Shown here one piece after another: positions 51,929-64,000 of a DNA stretch of 64,000 bases (the first letter of the stretch is position 1; the number at the start of each line of letters is the position of its first letter). The notes below the pieces were generated by a model. The model saw only the letters and a list, made by a program, of their open reading frames with translations. It did no database searches and was not told the DNA's origin. This stretch comes from Neonectria sp. B-13 (Eukaryota; Ascomycota; Sordariomycetes; Hypocreales; Nectriaceae). Both the position numbers and the translations under genes were made by a program. The stretch covers positions 3,599,296-3,663,295 of the forward strand of contig NOKP01000001.1 in the NCBI GenBank assembly GCA_002682825.1, in the 5' to 3' direction.

Positions 51929-53659
51929 TTACCATCCACCTCCAATCTTTCCAGCCAGCTGCACCACTCTCTCGGTATCTGTGGTCTTGTCCTTTCCCAC
52001 GTCGCTAATCACCTCACGATAGCTCGTGAATGCTAGTCTATCCAAGCCTATGTCTGTGACATGCGCCCAATGCGCCAGGGTATCATTTATGTACGAACGG
52101 GAGATGCCACCGATGACATCTCCGGCATCCTTCCCGACAATGTCGACATCGGCCTCTTCTCCCGAGAAGTATGCCTCGTCAACCTCTGCCAGCCATTCCT
52201 TCAGCTCTTGCGGACCTGGCTTTCCGGACACATTCCTGCGCTCCATGACGACGGGGTCGTCGACCTTGACCTGACCTCCGCCGTTGGTGCACCCTCCCGG
52301 GCAAGCCATTACCTCAACATAGCTGTACTCGAGGGAGGCTGCTTTGCCCACTGGCTTGCGGGCGCTGCCGAAGGGCTTTCCGCCGGGCATGCGTGATGGC
52401 CGTGCGGGTCTTAGCCGTCGGACCAGATTTTGGATATTTCTGAAGCCATAGTATCGAGCAGCCCTGAATACTGGCTCGCCGTTGACTACAACTGAGTATT
52501 CTGCGACATCGACATTGCGGCCGCGAGTGGTGACAATCTCTGCGCCAGGGGTCTGTGCTGCCCGGCTTTGCAGGATATGGTTTAAAAGCCCCCCAGAGGA
52601 GCCGGCCTCACGGGGCGAATTCCTGGAAGTCCGATGGGGGAATAGGAATTTATTAATCTTTTGGTCGGGGAACGGGGTCGAGATCGTGTTGGAGGATGCG
52701 GTTTTCGGGATGTCGAAGAAATTGAGACCGCTGGATTCAGCAAGCATGAGGATCTCTTTGCTGGTGATGACGCAGTCGACATCGCGAACCCCTCGGCTTC
52801 CCGACTCACTCCCCGCCCAGACTTCCTCCGTCAGCTCCTCACGACTCGCCTCGAGCTTCTTGTCGAAACAAGGCATGACGGCCACGTGCCAGATCCGACT
52901 CGGGGAGATGCCCAACGTCCTGCTTAGAGTCGTCTTCAGCATGGTCCCCATGAGGGCCTGTGGCGATTTGACCTTGGACAGGTGGGGGAGGACATGGGGG
53001 TGTGTCTTCTCGGCATAGCACACCCAGCCGGGACATGATGCAGCTAGGATGGGCTTCGAGGGGGTAATAGTCCCGTGCCGTCCGGCGGCGAGGACCTCGT
53101 CTGCACCAAGGACGAGGGTTGCTTCCCTGGCAACATTGGTGTCGACGACCCATGTGAACTCGTTCTTCCATTTGCCGGCTTTGGCAATGCCTTCCGAACC
53201 CCTTAACAAGTTGTCGAGCATGTGCGCTACGTCTCTCTCCGAAACGTTGCTACCGCACGCGGCCGCCAGGTTGGCCCTCGTCTGCGGACTCACACTGGCA
53301 ACAAATAGCTTGGCGTTTTCATTCTCCAGCCCGTGTACATTGAACTTGCCGTCGATGTCCGGCCCCACCACTCGAAGGGCGGGCGCAGCATCTAAGGTGG
53401 TGAGCACCTCGGCATGGCTTTGCAGGCTGACGAGTACGGCCTCGGCAGAGGTAACACAGCCAGAGCAGGCGAGGCAATCGGTGAGAGAGATCTGGGCGGG
53501 CTCGTTGTTGTTGGCGGCGGGCTGCTGGCCATCGAGGATGACTTCGGTCTCGTTGTATTGCGGGGGCGGGGCGGCGGGGAGGGTCTCGATGGGCTTGATA
53601 CAGGCGACTCCGGGGGAGATGAAGTCGTTAAGGTCGTCGGCGGAGAGAATGGCACTCAT
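51929..53659 (-). CDS. NAR1: Cytosolic Fe-S cluster assembly factor NAR1
   Basis: Intronless, 576 residues, within the range of fungal Nar1. It is an iron-only-hydrogenase-like protein of the CIA machinery that hands [4Fe-4S] clusters to cytosolic and nuclear apoproteins. The N-terminal cluster ligands are visible as Cys20 (VACIKP) and a CLACSGC set (residues about 62-68). The hydrogenase-like core holds further ligand Cys in SCPGWVCYAEK and MPCFDKK, and in VMACPGGCTNGGGQ near the C-terminal third, the pattern expected for the second cluster. The active-site diiron Cys of true hydrogenases is not expected to be functional here. Tail to tail with the SUZ-domain gene. Confidence 0.95.
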   Translation of the reverse strand: MSAILSADDLNDFISPGVACIKPIETLPAAPPPQYNETEVILDGQQPAANNNEPAQISLTDCLACSGCVTSAEAVLVSLQSHAEVLTTLDAAPALRVVGPDIDGKFNVHGLENENAKLFVASVSPQTRANLAAACGSNVSERDVAHMLDNLLRGSEGIAKAGKWKNEFTWVVDTNVAREATLVLGADEVLAAGRHGTITPSKPILAASCPGWVCYAEKTHPHVLPHLSKVKSPQALMGTMLKTTLSRTLGISPSRIWHVAVMPCFDKKLEASREELTEEVWAGSESGSRGVRDVDCVITSKEILMLAESSGLNFFDIPKTASSNTISTPFPDQKINKFLFPHRTSRNSPREAGSSGGLLNHILQSRAAQTPGAEIVTTRGRNVDVAEYSVVVNGEPVFRAARYYGFRNIQNLVRRLRPARPSRMPGGKPFGSARKPVGKAASLEYSYVEVMACPGGCTNGGGQVKVDDPVVMERRNVSGKPGPQELKEWLAEVDEAYFSGEEADVDIVGKDAGDVIGGISRSYINDTLAHWAHVTDIGLDRLAFTSYREVISDVGKDKTTDTERVVQLAGKIGGGW

Positions 53660-54592
53660 TGCGCCGGGTGTCGCTGAGGGAACGAGAGACTGTTATGTGT
53701 GTCGCGTGGGACGTTGAGGTATGAGAAGGGTGTTCGTCTGTTCGTCTTGGTGGATGGAGGTGGCCGATATTTGATATTTGGATGGTGGCGGCACCGTTCA
53801 GATTATGGGGGTTCCTTGTCTGGATTTTTTTGTCGTTTCCCTAGGCGCAGGTGCAAGCGCAAAAGCAGCTGACAAATGAAAGGCTGCAACCGTTTGGGGA
53901 TCAAGAAGCGATTATGTACGAAGTGCGTAGCATGCGGACTGCCCGTGGGGACACTAAATGTATGAGTCAAGAGGGCTGAATTGCGATAGGCGAAGATAGG
54001 GAGCAGGTCTCAAGGTCAACAAGACGTATCCGTAACTCCTCGGAGGGCCGATAGAAGGGATCCGTTCCTGGCAGCTAGGAGATGCGGCTGCGCAATTACA
54101 GCGTGAGGATTTGCAATGGTTTGGGTCATCGGGAGATGGCCGGAGAAAAAAAAACCGCCCCTCCACCCCCCGGCCCTGGACCGGAGTCCATGCGAGATCG
54201 GACAGCGGAAGCGACGTCTCCCTGCAGCGGACGGCCGGGTGGCAATTGGGCTATGGTTTTGGGAGGGGGGGACGGAATGGAAGGGAGTTCACCACACTGG
54301 TGCTAGTGCTCTTTGGAAAGGCGGACGCACAGTGTGTACTGAGTGCTGGACGTACGACGCTTGCGGGGTGGTTGTCGTTGCACGCCGATTCGCGCCAGGC
54401 CGGTGACGTCGACGCCGGGCCTCAGGTGTGCTGTGTTCCGGTACACCAACTGTGGTGCCACACCCAGAGCTCGACCTCCATCACCATAACCATCTTGAGA
54501 GCCTCGCAGCTATAAACAGAACACTCGATAGCCTCACAGCACAACTCGATAGCGATAGAAAATCAATCCCAGCATCGTTTCGATCCAACACA
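53660..54592. promoter_or_regulatory. Divergent promoter region
   Basis: About 930 bp between NAR1 (minus) and the four-helix membrane protein gene (plus). Open frames here are short and domainless. Confidence 0.5.
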
Positions 54593-55294
54593 ATGAGCGT
54601 ACGTCACCGTCCAGGCTTCCCACCCCGCCACTAGCATGGCTGACCGTGTGCCATCATCACAGGCCGCCGCGTCGTATAGCTTCGCCAACCTCGCCTGGCT
54701 GAGCACCCAGGCCCTCCCTCTCATCGTCTGGCCGTCCTTCATCGGCTCCCTGCTACGCGACGAGCACGAGGCTACAAGCTGTGCGCTCTCTCTTCCCAAG
54801 CAAGCGCATTCACTCGTTCGTAATTGACCCTCGCGCAGCTCTGGAAGTCTACTTCGCCCGCTCCCTTGGCCTCGCCCTCCTCGCCCTCGGCCTCATCATC
54901 GTCGTCCTCTCCGGCGCCGTGCCTCTCACCTCGGCTGCAGACGGTTCCGTCCTCCCTGCTAACCTCTCCTCGCCCTTGCAACGCCCGCTAACCCGCAGCC
55001 AACACAGGCTCCTCCGACGAAGTCTCCCCGTACGCCAACGCCACCATCCTCATCTCGACCATCCACCACGCCTCCGCCGCCTTCTACTGCTACGGCCGCT
55101 TCGCATGGACCGGCGAGACGGGCTACCTGCTCGGCTGCCTCGGCAGCGCCGTCTTTGGCAGCTTCGGGCTGTACTGCGTCATGTTCGCCGGCGACAAGGC
55201 CATGATCAGCCGCTACCACCACTTCGACCAGAGCACCAGCGGCTTCCCGTTCAAGAACTCCGAGTCGTACCGCTCCAAGAAGAAGGCCCTATAG
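54593..55294 (+). CDS. Small four-helix membrane protein, conserved, function unknown
   Basis: Four exons: 54593-54598 (only ATG AGC), 54663-54780, 54839-54943 and 55008-55294; introns of 64, 58 and 64 nt. The joined protein has 171 residues, starts MSAAASYSFANLAWLSTQAL and has four hydrophobic segments (about 9-30, 45-68, 82-102, 112-135). The last exon reads SPYANATILISTIHHASAAF, then CYGRFAWTGETGYLLGCLGS, and ends with a basic tail SESYRSKKKAL, a possible ER-retrieval-like KKxx variant. I recall similar uncharacterised proteins in ascomycetes but no function. The start is chosen because the micro-exon ATG has a GTACG donor and the frame then closes; the alternative is an internal start after residue 40. 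Confidence 0.75.
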
Positions 55295-55548
55295 TGACGG
55301 CGTGGGACGCAAACATTGGTGGTAAATCAGGTCGTCGTTCTTTTTGCATTATGTCGCTGGCTGTAGAAAACATAGCCGCATCTTCCTTGAATATCCCCCG
55401 AAATTCAAAAGCCAACTCCGTCAACTCCTCTCGTACATGTTTGATATTACAACGCGCCCCGAACGCCGTTTCTCGGACGGTTCCTGCCAGATCGGCGTGC
55501 CTTGACGGGCATGACTGGCGTAATGGTTCCGTTGGCAGAATCGGCATT

Positions 55549-56716
55549 CTACTCCTCCTGGACCTTGGTGCCATTGGCCTCGACCTCGACCTCGACCTCC
55601 ACATCCATTCTCTCCATCCCCCCCGGTCCCTCGACGCTCTCCACCGCTCCGGGAACCTGCACATCGGCAGCACCAGAGAGAATGGCCTGTCGTCGATCAT
55701 GCCAGTCCACCTCGCACTTGATCACCTGCGACAGGAGCACCTCCTTCTCCAGCCACTCCTTGTAGTAGAGGTCCTCCCACTCCTTGCACTCCTTCTTCAG
55801 CGACTCTCCGACGTCCTCGGCCCACTTGGCCTCCCAGTAGCACTTCCGGTACAGTTTGTCGACGGGGTGTGCCAACTCATCGGCGCCGAAAAGCTCATCT
55901 GGCAAGGCCGTGAAGTACTCCGAGTTGTGCTCATCCCCGTTGGCAACATCGTCCAAGCCGTCGTCCTGTCCGCCGCCGTGCGATTGCGGCGTCTTGATGA
56001 TGATCTTGAGCTTGCCTCCTTTCCCGGTAGGGCCAGACTGCATCGACTTGGGGACAGGATCGGATGGCCGCAGCGCCTCTGTCTCGTGGACTGTGCGCAT
56101 GTGCTTCGCCAACGCGTCGGATCTAGTAAATGAGCGGTCGCACTCTGCGCTTCGATTAGCCCCGGGTTGGTCAGCAGAGGTGGAGGATGCATCATAACAT
56201 ACCGGGCAGGTAGCAGTAGAACGGCTTCTCCCTCGTGTGGCTGCGCATGTGCGCCTTGAGAGCGTATCCGCTCGCATGGGGCAGGCCCTTCCTGTTGCAG
56301 CTCCTCCATTCGCACGTGTACTTCTTCTGTCGGTTCTCGATGTGCGAGTTGTGGATGTGCTCAACTAGCTTGTCCATGTTGCCCTGGTCGCCGGCGGGAC
56401 AGCCGTCCCAGTCGCAAACGGTGACCTGGTCCTGGAAGTCCTCCTCGTCGAGCCGCGCGTTGATGGGCGAGCTGGGGATGTCGCCCGAGGTATCGGATGA
56501 GACGTCCGACATGCCCTCGAGGACGTCGGGCTCTGGTACAGTCTCGGGTTCGGCGTCAGGGACTACCGCCGAGGATGTCGTCGAGCCACCATCTAAACGC
56601 TGGCGCTTCGACGGCCGCAAGGACGCCTCCTCGTCTTCGTGACCGTCCTCCTCATATTGCTCCGATTCGTCCATCGAGGAGAGGGGGGACTCGGGGGGTG
56701 AGTAATCGCGAGCCAT
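55549..56716 (-). CDS. C2H2 zinc-finger protein, probable INO80-complex subunit (Iec1-like)
   Basis: Two exons (56203-56716 and 55549-56144; 58-nt intron), 369 residues. An acidic Ser/Pro-rich N-terminus precedes three C2H2 fingers: VCDWDGCPAGDQGNMDKLVE with HIHNSH, then YTCEWRSCNRKGLPHASGYA with HMRSH, and FYCYLPECDRSFTRSDALAK with HMRTVHE. The third finger is assembled across the intron. The pattern matches fission yeast Iec1, a zinc-finger subunit of the INO80 chromatin remodeller, and its Aspergillus counterparts. A basic patch (GGKLKIIIKTP) and a long C-terminal helix rich in Glu, Lys and Trp (EWEDLYYKEWLEKEVLLSQ) follow. If not Iec1, it is a DNA-binding regulator of this finger type. 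Tail to tail with the four-helix gene. Confidence 0.7.
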
Positions 56717-57370
56717 AATCGCGACAGCTCGAGTTCGAAAACCGCGTCTTCGGGGGAAAAGTTGATGGTGGCTTTGAGGTGAGGCGTTGACGTGGCTGGA
56801 GGCAGTGACAGCTGGCTAGGTTCAGAGGAATAAATCGCCTCAAAGCTGGATTGAGCGTGTCTGGCACCGCGAAGGGTTCGTGAGATGGCGTTGGGCGAAA
56901 ATGTTCAAGGTGGCAGGATGACGAGACCGCAGTCTGGGCCATAGGTTCGAAAAACGCCGGTACCGATCTAAGGAGGTCCGGTTGCACAGTGTGGGGTCCA
57001 TGTAGTTGTTTTGGCAGATGCGCCATACAATTTGGGTGTGTGATTATACAGTGCGCCATTATACAAGGGACAGTGTGCGATGCCGCTCTCGTCGCAAAGG
57101 TCGCGAGAAGGCCAACTGCACACCAAGAACCGCGTTGCTTTTACTATTCCCTTACATGAGCCGCGCGCATCGGCTCAATCGCATTCCCGACGCTTTTATC
57201 TATCCCTCAAATCGACAACCAAACAACTCCAACCTTCAACCATAAAATGTGTCGATAATTCACGACCGAATGCAGTCCCCGTACAAGGGTTGGATGGTCA
57301 GAAACCCAACGCCACAACAGCCATTTTCCCAGCCCATCAGGGATCAGCACTGCAAGGAGCTACCAAATAC
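56717..57370. other. Intergenic region
   Basis: About 650 bp with the promoter of the zinc-finger gene and the 3' end of DAHP synthase. No gene is seen. Confidence 0.55.
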
Positions 57371-58730
<1,360 letters not shown>

Positions 58731-59546
58731 GATGACTTTGTTTTGGGTGGCGACGGGGGGTTTAAGGCTCAACGTGAGTAAATAAAATAAATAAAAGTAG
58801 TAAGACAAGGCAAACCCAATCCACGGCCTGAGAGAATATGATCAAGAGAAGATGCTCAAGAGAACAGCGTTTGTTAGCACGAGGGAGTCATGGAAAAATT
58901 ACCCACCCTTGCCCTTTGCGCCGGCCGGCGTCGGTGTGTCACGCTTCAATCGACGGCTTTTGAACTGCCCCGCACTGATTGGAGGGCCTACGGCACCCCG
59001 CCATGAGACCTGGAGCCACAGCGGGCGAGGTACCTACACCACAGCAGGTACCCTCTAGCTCGCAGCGGCCTTGTCTAAGTGCGAAGTACCGGGTTCGGTT
59101 CTTGAGCACTCGTACGGTTCTCTACAGACCGCCACATGCAGTGCAGGGCGGGATGAGAGGAGGCTCTGGATGAGCAGTTGACAGGCTAGTTTCTGTGTTT
59201 GCCAATAGAAACGTATGAATGTGCTCTCCGTGCAGACCGCTGCTCAACTGGACTTGAAAGGCGTGCCAAATGTCCAATGTCGATGTAAATGCCATGTCGG
59301 TGTCAATTTGTCAGGCAAAGGGCGTAAAACAAGACATGACTTGACATGGCCACATTCAGTGCGCCCTCTCTAGTAGCCGCATCTCCCGAGCCACGCCCCT
59401 GAGTGAAATACCCTCATTGGCCCTTCACCATCACTTTGAGCAAGGCCGGACAGCTGCTTTCCGTCTGACACAGGTTCGCTTCTTTCCTTTTCATCATCAC
59501 TCGTATCTACCGAGACCCTGTCCGTCTCTCACCGAAACATCTGTTC
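58731..59546. other. Intergenic region
   Basis: About 815 bp with the DAHP synthase promoter and the 3' end of the cyclophilin gene. No gene is seen. Confidence 0.55.
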
Positions 59547-61545
59547 TTAGACAATATCGATGTTGAGAATCTTGATATCCTCTTCCGGCTTCTCTTTGTG
59601 CGTCCTCGCAGCCTCAATCTTGTTGATCACATCGAAGCCCTGCGTCGCACGTCCAAAGATGGTGTGCTTCCCATCTAGCCACGGCTGCCATTGCTGTTAG
59701 TGACCAAACCTCCAAAAGGTCTGGAGTCAAGTTGGGGAACTTACCGTCTTCTCCGTCGTAATAAAGAACTGGCTGGCATTCGTGTTGGGTCCGGCATTGG
59801 CCATGCTCACCGTGTACGGCTTGTCGTGCTTCAGACTGCTGAACTCGTCTTCAAACTCCCTTCCCCAGATACTCTCGCCTCCAGTCCCGTCGCCTAGCGG
59901 ATCTCCTCCCTGAATCATAAACTTCCGAATCACTCGGTGGAATATGGTATTGTTGTAGTAGCCGTTCTTTGAGTGGGTGACGAAGTTCTCTACCGTCTTG
60001 GGCGCAGCATCCGGGAAGAGGCGGATGTGGACGTCGCCGTAGCTGGTGTGGATGACTGCTCCCGTACCTGTCTCGGCCGCCTTGGTCTTGGCATCCTTCT
60101 TCTGTCCCAACATTGTCGGTCGCTCGTTTTGGACGTCTCGGTTCGACTTGGACACGTCTTCCTCGTTTGAGAACATGTAGAAACGCACCTTGCCAACGCC
60201 AGTTGCCACTAAGATTGGGTCGCGGGTCTCGGATTCCTGGAGAAGGGGGTTGCTGGAAGCGCCCATCTGCACCGTCGTGACCCCCTTCTTTTGAGGTTGG
60301 CCTTGGTAGATGGAAAGGTTGACGGCCCTGAAGTTTTCGTCCTTCCCGTACACCTTAACCACCTGGTTGGTATAGGTGTTCAGGACCTTGATCCCCATCA
60401 TTGACCCATACATAATGAAGTTTCCAGACTCGTCAAAAATGACATTGGACTTGGTCTTGAGAGCCAGCGACTCAACTTCCCTCTCGTGAGCTGTCCTCCG
60501 CCCAAACTCCACGTTGTCCAGCTTATGTGAGCCCGTCCCTGCACGATGCATCTCCTCGACAGCCTGGAGAGATTCGTCGTATGTGCGATACAACTTCGCC
60601 GTCGCAAAGTCGAATATGCGAATTTTTCTATCCGGCAGGGAGAACGTTGCGAGATGCTTCCCGTTGGGAGACACGGTCAAACATGACGGTACCGACTTGG
60701 CCTTCTTGAAGTCGAAGAGGTTCGTTGAACTTTTGTACTCAAAAAGTCCTTCAGGCTTCTCGTAGTTCCCACTCGGTCGCCAATACTCCAGCATCCCGTT
60801 CTCGTCCGCAGAAACGACACAGTCGTAGGCCTCGTTATACACCATCAAGTGCACCGGGCTCCTATGCAGACCCTTGATCGTATGGATGGCCTCCTCCTCC
60901 TCTCCCCTGCCGTCGTAGATGTGTATCAGGGGCTTGGCCTGCTCGGAGACTGCCAGCAGCGGCAAGGAGGCACCCTTGGCATGGACCCAGCATACGCAGT
61001 TGGGCACGTAGCTGAGGGAGATCATAGACAGCAGATCAAAGGTAATGACATCAAATATCTTAATCGTCTCGTCGGCACCGGCAGTCGCAAAACTCCGCCC
61101 ATCCTTGCTCACGGAGACCGACTTGATCTCGCCATTGTGTGCCTTGAACTCCTTGACGAACTCGATGCCCTGGGCCATCTTCTTCCAGAACTTGACGACG
61201 CCATCAACGGAGGACGTGATGAGAAACTCTGTCAGGGGCGTCCAGGTGGTGAACAGAACTTGCTCCTTGTGCATCAGTGACTTGGAGTACCGGGCGGCCT
61301 TGGGCAGGGCTGAGACGTAGAGCTTTTCGTGGGGCAGGACTCGTCGCTTCTTCTTGGGCGCTTCGGAGGGCAGCTGGGGGCCCATGTCATCATCGGAAGA
61401 GCTGTCTGGACGTCTGTTAGGACGGCATGCACGCGGCTTGCGCTGGGGTGGAGGAGAGCCTCGACGTACCATCTTCTTCGCGAAACTCCGAGTGGCTGCG
61501 CTTTTGCGAGCGGTTGTCGTCTTCGGCAGCAGAATCGGCCGCCAT
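59547..61545 (-). CDS. WD40-repeat cyclophilin, spliceosome-associated (PPWD1/Cyp15 type)
   Basis: Three exons (61470-61545, 59745-61405, 59547-59684; introns 64 and 60 nt with CTAAC branch sites), 624 residues; human PPWD1 has 646. A short acidic N-terminus ([20 protein letters not shown]) precedes [19 protein letters not shown] and four or more WD40 repeats (about 75-320). The C-terminal peptidyl-prolyl isomerase domain (about 470-624) has the catalytic [32 protein letters not shown], and, after the last intron, [19 protein letters not shown] with the cyclosporin-contact Trp and His. PPWD1 is found in the human spliceosomal C complex; fission yeast has Cyp8-like relatives. Divergent from the FAR-17a-like gene. 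Confidence 0.92.
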
Positions 61546-62148
61546 CGTGAGGGTTTCGGGGCGTTGTATGAGAGTTCTCGGAGGAGTATCGAGAAGTTCA
61601 ATTGCAAATGGTCCAAAGAGTGACGAGCGACGGCGATCAAGGGGTTGAAGATGGCCCGGGGATACTTTCCGCGAGATGATGCAGCCTGCAGGGCTGTCGA
61701 ATCAGCTCTGGATTCTGTCGAATCAGGCTCTGGATTCTGTCGCGCGGCGATCGTCAAGCTTTCAGCCTCGTGTGGCGGCGGGCGAGGCCGGTGTGGCTTG
61801 TGTACCTCCCCCCTGTCCATCACGTCAGGGTCAAGCTTCGGTCCCCTGATCCGCCCACTCTTGAGGTCATGATGCGATGGTTCTGGCGGCCGACCAATAA
61901 TGCCAGGGCCTCTAGGGTTCTGTTAGTCACTTTTCGGAGGGTTTGCGTGCAGCAATCTCTTGTCTCGCTGTCCAAGTTGCCTCCGAAACTCCGGCCAGGG
62001 ACCCGCTGTCAGGGTCTGGTGTTATTTCTTCAAAACAGAGCACTTCAACAACTACATCACCAAATGCTCACGTACTGCAGTGTTGTGGCTCCTCTTTGTT
62101 GTTCATAACTCCTCCACGTGCTCTCACATCGCTTGTCTGCTCGTCAAG
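61546..62148. promoter_or_regulatory. Divergent promoter region
   Basis: About 600 bp between the cyclophilin gene (minus) and the FAR-17a-like gene (plus). An imperfect direct repeat GGATTCTGTCGAATCAG-like unit occurs near 61700-61742. No gene is seen. Confidence 0.5.
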
Positions 62149-62938
62149 ATGGCCCGTCACCCTATTCAACGCCACCCTCTCCATCGTCACGCTCTCCAGC
62201 GGCTAACATCGCCGTCTCGATCGTTGTCGCTGCTTCTCCACGTCTTGGGCGTGGCATCCTTCAGCTACAGCTTTCACTTTCTGACAGCCTGGGACACTCC
62301 CTTCTCTGAAGCTTACGGATGGCACTTCCAATTCCTCACCATCATCGGCCTCACGTCGGCGCTGGTAGCCTTCGCACTCGGCGTCGTGGCTGATGTGACC
62401 TTGTTTCCTGCCTTCTTCTACGCCAAGAATGCCGTCGCCGTTCTTGCTACGCCGCTGGAGGTCGTCATCTCAATCCTCTACTGGGGCATCAGACTCATCG
62501 ACACTACGTTGCTCATGCCAGAGGACTTCCGCCTGCCTCTCCTCCCCGACGTGGGATTCCATCTCGCACCCGCAGTGTTCCTCACACTTGACCTCGTTCT
62601 CTTCAGTCCTCCATGGACGATCTCAGCATATGGCACAATGACACTCAGCACCGTTCTAGCTTTTGCGTACTGGTATTGGGTTGAGCTTTGCTTCAGTCAC
62701 AACGGATGGTGGGTCGGGCCGACTGGCTACCGAAATCAAAGGGTATATCGCTTACACTCACAGGTATCCTTACCCCTTATTTGAGTTGCTTTCCACAGTT
62801 CAGCGTGCTGGGCTTTTCACCTTTTCCGCGGGGCTCGTCACACTTTCTTCCGCGGGACTCAAATGGGTTTATGCGAAAGTCAATGGGTATGAAAAGGCAA
62901 AGAGAGAGGCTTGGAAACCTCTCAAGAAAGTAGAGTAA
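62149..62938 (+). CDS. FAR-17a/AIG1-like multi-pass membrane protein
   Basis: Two exons (62149-62708 and 62764-62938; 55-nt intron), 244 residues. The start MARHPIQRHPLHRHALQRLT is chosen over an upstream frame that has no domain. Six hydrophobic segments follow. The family marks are the conserved Thr-rich TPLEVVISILYWGIRL segment and the His at GFHLAPAVFLTLDL, the layout of FAR-17a/AIG1 proteins, some of which hydrolyse fatty-acid esters of hydroxy fatty acids using a Thr/His pair. Splicing restores HNGWYPYPLFELL. Substrate in fungi is unknown. It converges on the ferritin-like gene with only 113 bp between stops. Confidence 0.8.
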
Positions 62939-63051
62939 GTAACGTATCGACATTATTACGACACCCTGCTTGGCCACTATTGCCATGGGGTATTATGGTT
63001 CAACTATGTACAAAGAAGTACATATCCAACTCAATCGCAATCGGAACAGAT

Positions 63052-64000
63052 TTAGCAGATAACCTCGAGGATGGCAACACCAGCAACAGTGTTATCATCG
63101 CCAGCCGTGACATCCTTGCCGTCGGCGGTGCTCAGGGTAACGTAGACCTGGCCATTGGGGGCGGGCTGGCCGTCTGTGGCGTAGTTGGCACCGGGGATAG
63201 TGGCGACAAGCTGGGAGATGTTAGAATGGGAGGAAGATAAAGGATGGATATTTTTCAACACTTACATCGTGCTTGGAAACCTCAACGGGGACATAGTAGG
63301 TCTGGAGACCGGAATAGAAGACAGCGTTGAGCTTGGCATCGCCCTTTCCAGCCGCCTCAGCGTTCTTGTACGCATCCTTGAAGACAACCTTGGTGCCAGC
63401 CTTGTAGCCGTGACCGTCGGGGTCGGTGGCAGTCAGGGTAGGGAAGGCCTTGAATGGGAGCACAGTGTCGGGGGCAAGGCCAGTGATGAACTGAGCAGCC
63501 AGCGAAAAGACCTGGTTGAAGTCGAGGGGAGTGTCGAAGGGGACGGGGAAGGGCTTCTGGCCAAGAGCGGCGCGGATGTACGAGGCGTGGCGAGCCTCAA
63601 CGGTCAGGATGGAGCCAGCGGCCGTGAGATAGTCCTTGTCCGCGATGGCGGCGGCGGCACCCAGGTAGGCGGAAACACCAACGCCCTCGAGGACACCAGC
63701 GAGACCGATGAAGCCGTGGACATCGGTCACGGGGAAGGCGAACGTAGGCTCTCCGATGGCCTGGGCGCCCAGGGCACCAGTGAGGAAGTCAACGTGAGTC
63801 TATTGTTGATGTCAGTATAGGAGCGAATGAAGAAGTCATGTTAAGCAGGCAATTCACCTTCTCGTCCTCGTAGATCCTCATCAAGTTGGGGTAGAACTGC
63901 TGGTCGAAGCCGGCCGCGCAGAAGTCAGACTCGGTGTAGTTCTTGATACCCTCCGTGTAGAACTTGCGCTCGAGGTACTCGAGAGCCAGGGCATAGTTGA
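63052..64000 (-). CDS. Ferritin-like domain protein (Rds1 type), 5' part outside the window
   Basis: Three exons seen on the minus strand: beyond 64000 to 63858, 63799-63266 and 63210-63052, with introns of 58 and 55 nt (CTGAC and CTAAC branch sites); the start lies off the window. The visible 278 residues carry the four-helix ferritin-like pattern, e.g. NYALALEYLERKFYTEGI, IYEDEKTHVDFLTGAL (the E-E-x-x-H type motif, created by splicing), and LTVEARHASYIRAAL. The C-terminal part is a beta-rich extension (VATIPGANYATDGQPAPNGQ). This architecture is that of fungal Rds1-like stress or glucose-responsive secreted/cell-surface proteins. Whether iron is bound is unknown. Convergent with the FAR-17a-like gene. 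Confidence 0.85.

Overview
The window is a nuclear segment of a filamentous ascomycete (Pezizomycotina, most probably a Sordariomycete). Evidence: mostly short GT-AG introns (about 50-125 nt, one of 224 nt) with CTAAC/CTGAC/CTAAT branch sites, a nuclear U2 snRNA gene, typical fungal housekeeping genes, a fungal HeLo-like/pseudokinase protein, and long gene-poor GC-rich spacers. I assign no genus. One 100-N assembly gap lies at 45395-45494. I found no tRNA, rRNA, CRISPR array or intact transposon. Layout, left to right: a possible truncated gene start (1-91, minus); a secreted type-B carboxylesterase (2431-3993); a mitochondrial rhomboid protease divergent from a Tma17-like proteasome chaperone (4500-7209); an unknown conserved protein (7840-9066); a long gene-poor stretch with a probable broken ORF (9.1-13 kb); a membrane-anchored coiled-coil protein (13019-14269); MTD1-type methylenetetrahydrofolate dehydrogenase (15974-17114); a nucleoside hydrolase (18380-19857); LSM8 (20104-20543); U2 snRNA (about 21570-21753). 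The most interesting locus follows: a HeLo-like/pseudokinase protein (22374-24267, minus) and a catalytically intact protein kinase with a 660-residue tail (24769-28055, plus), transcribed head to head from a shared 501-bp region. Next come the P-TEFb cyclin (Pch1 type), U4/U6 snRNP protein PRP4, a Psk1-type AGC kinase, a DOMON/cytochrome b561 protein, ATP synthase subunit h (ATP14) and the C2-AGC kinase SCH9. After a second long gene-poor region holding the gap, the right end has a small two-exon unknown protein, a SUZ-domain protein tail to tail with NAR1, a four-helix membrane protein tail to tail with a C2H2 zinc-finger protein (INO80-type), DAHP synthase, a WD40-cyclophilin (PPWD1 type), a FAR-17a/AIG1-like membrane protein and a truncated ferritin-like (Rds1-type) gene. 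Functional themes: four splicing components (LSM8, U2, PRP4, PPWD1-type cyclophilin) plus the transcription-elongation cyclin; two S6-kinase-like AGC kinases expected downstream of TORC1 (PSK1, SCH9); and several mitochondrial or Fe-S genes (rhomboid, ATP14, NAR1). Many genes are multi-exon; exon limits below were inferred by eye from splice signals and reading-frame continuity and all close in frame.
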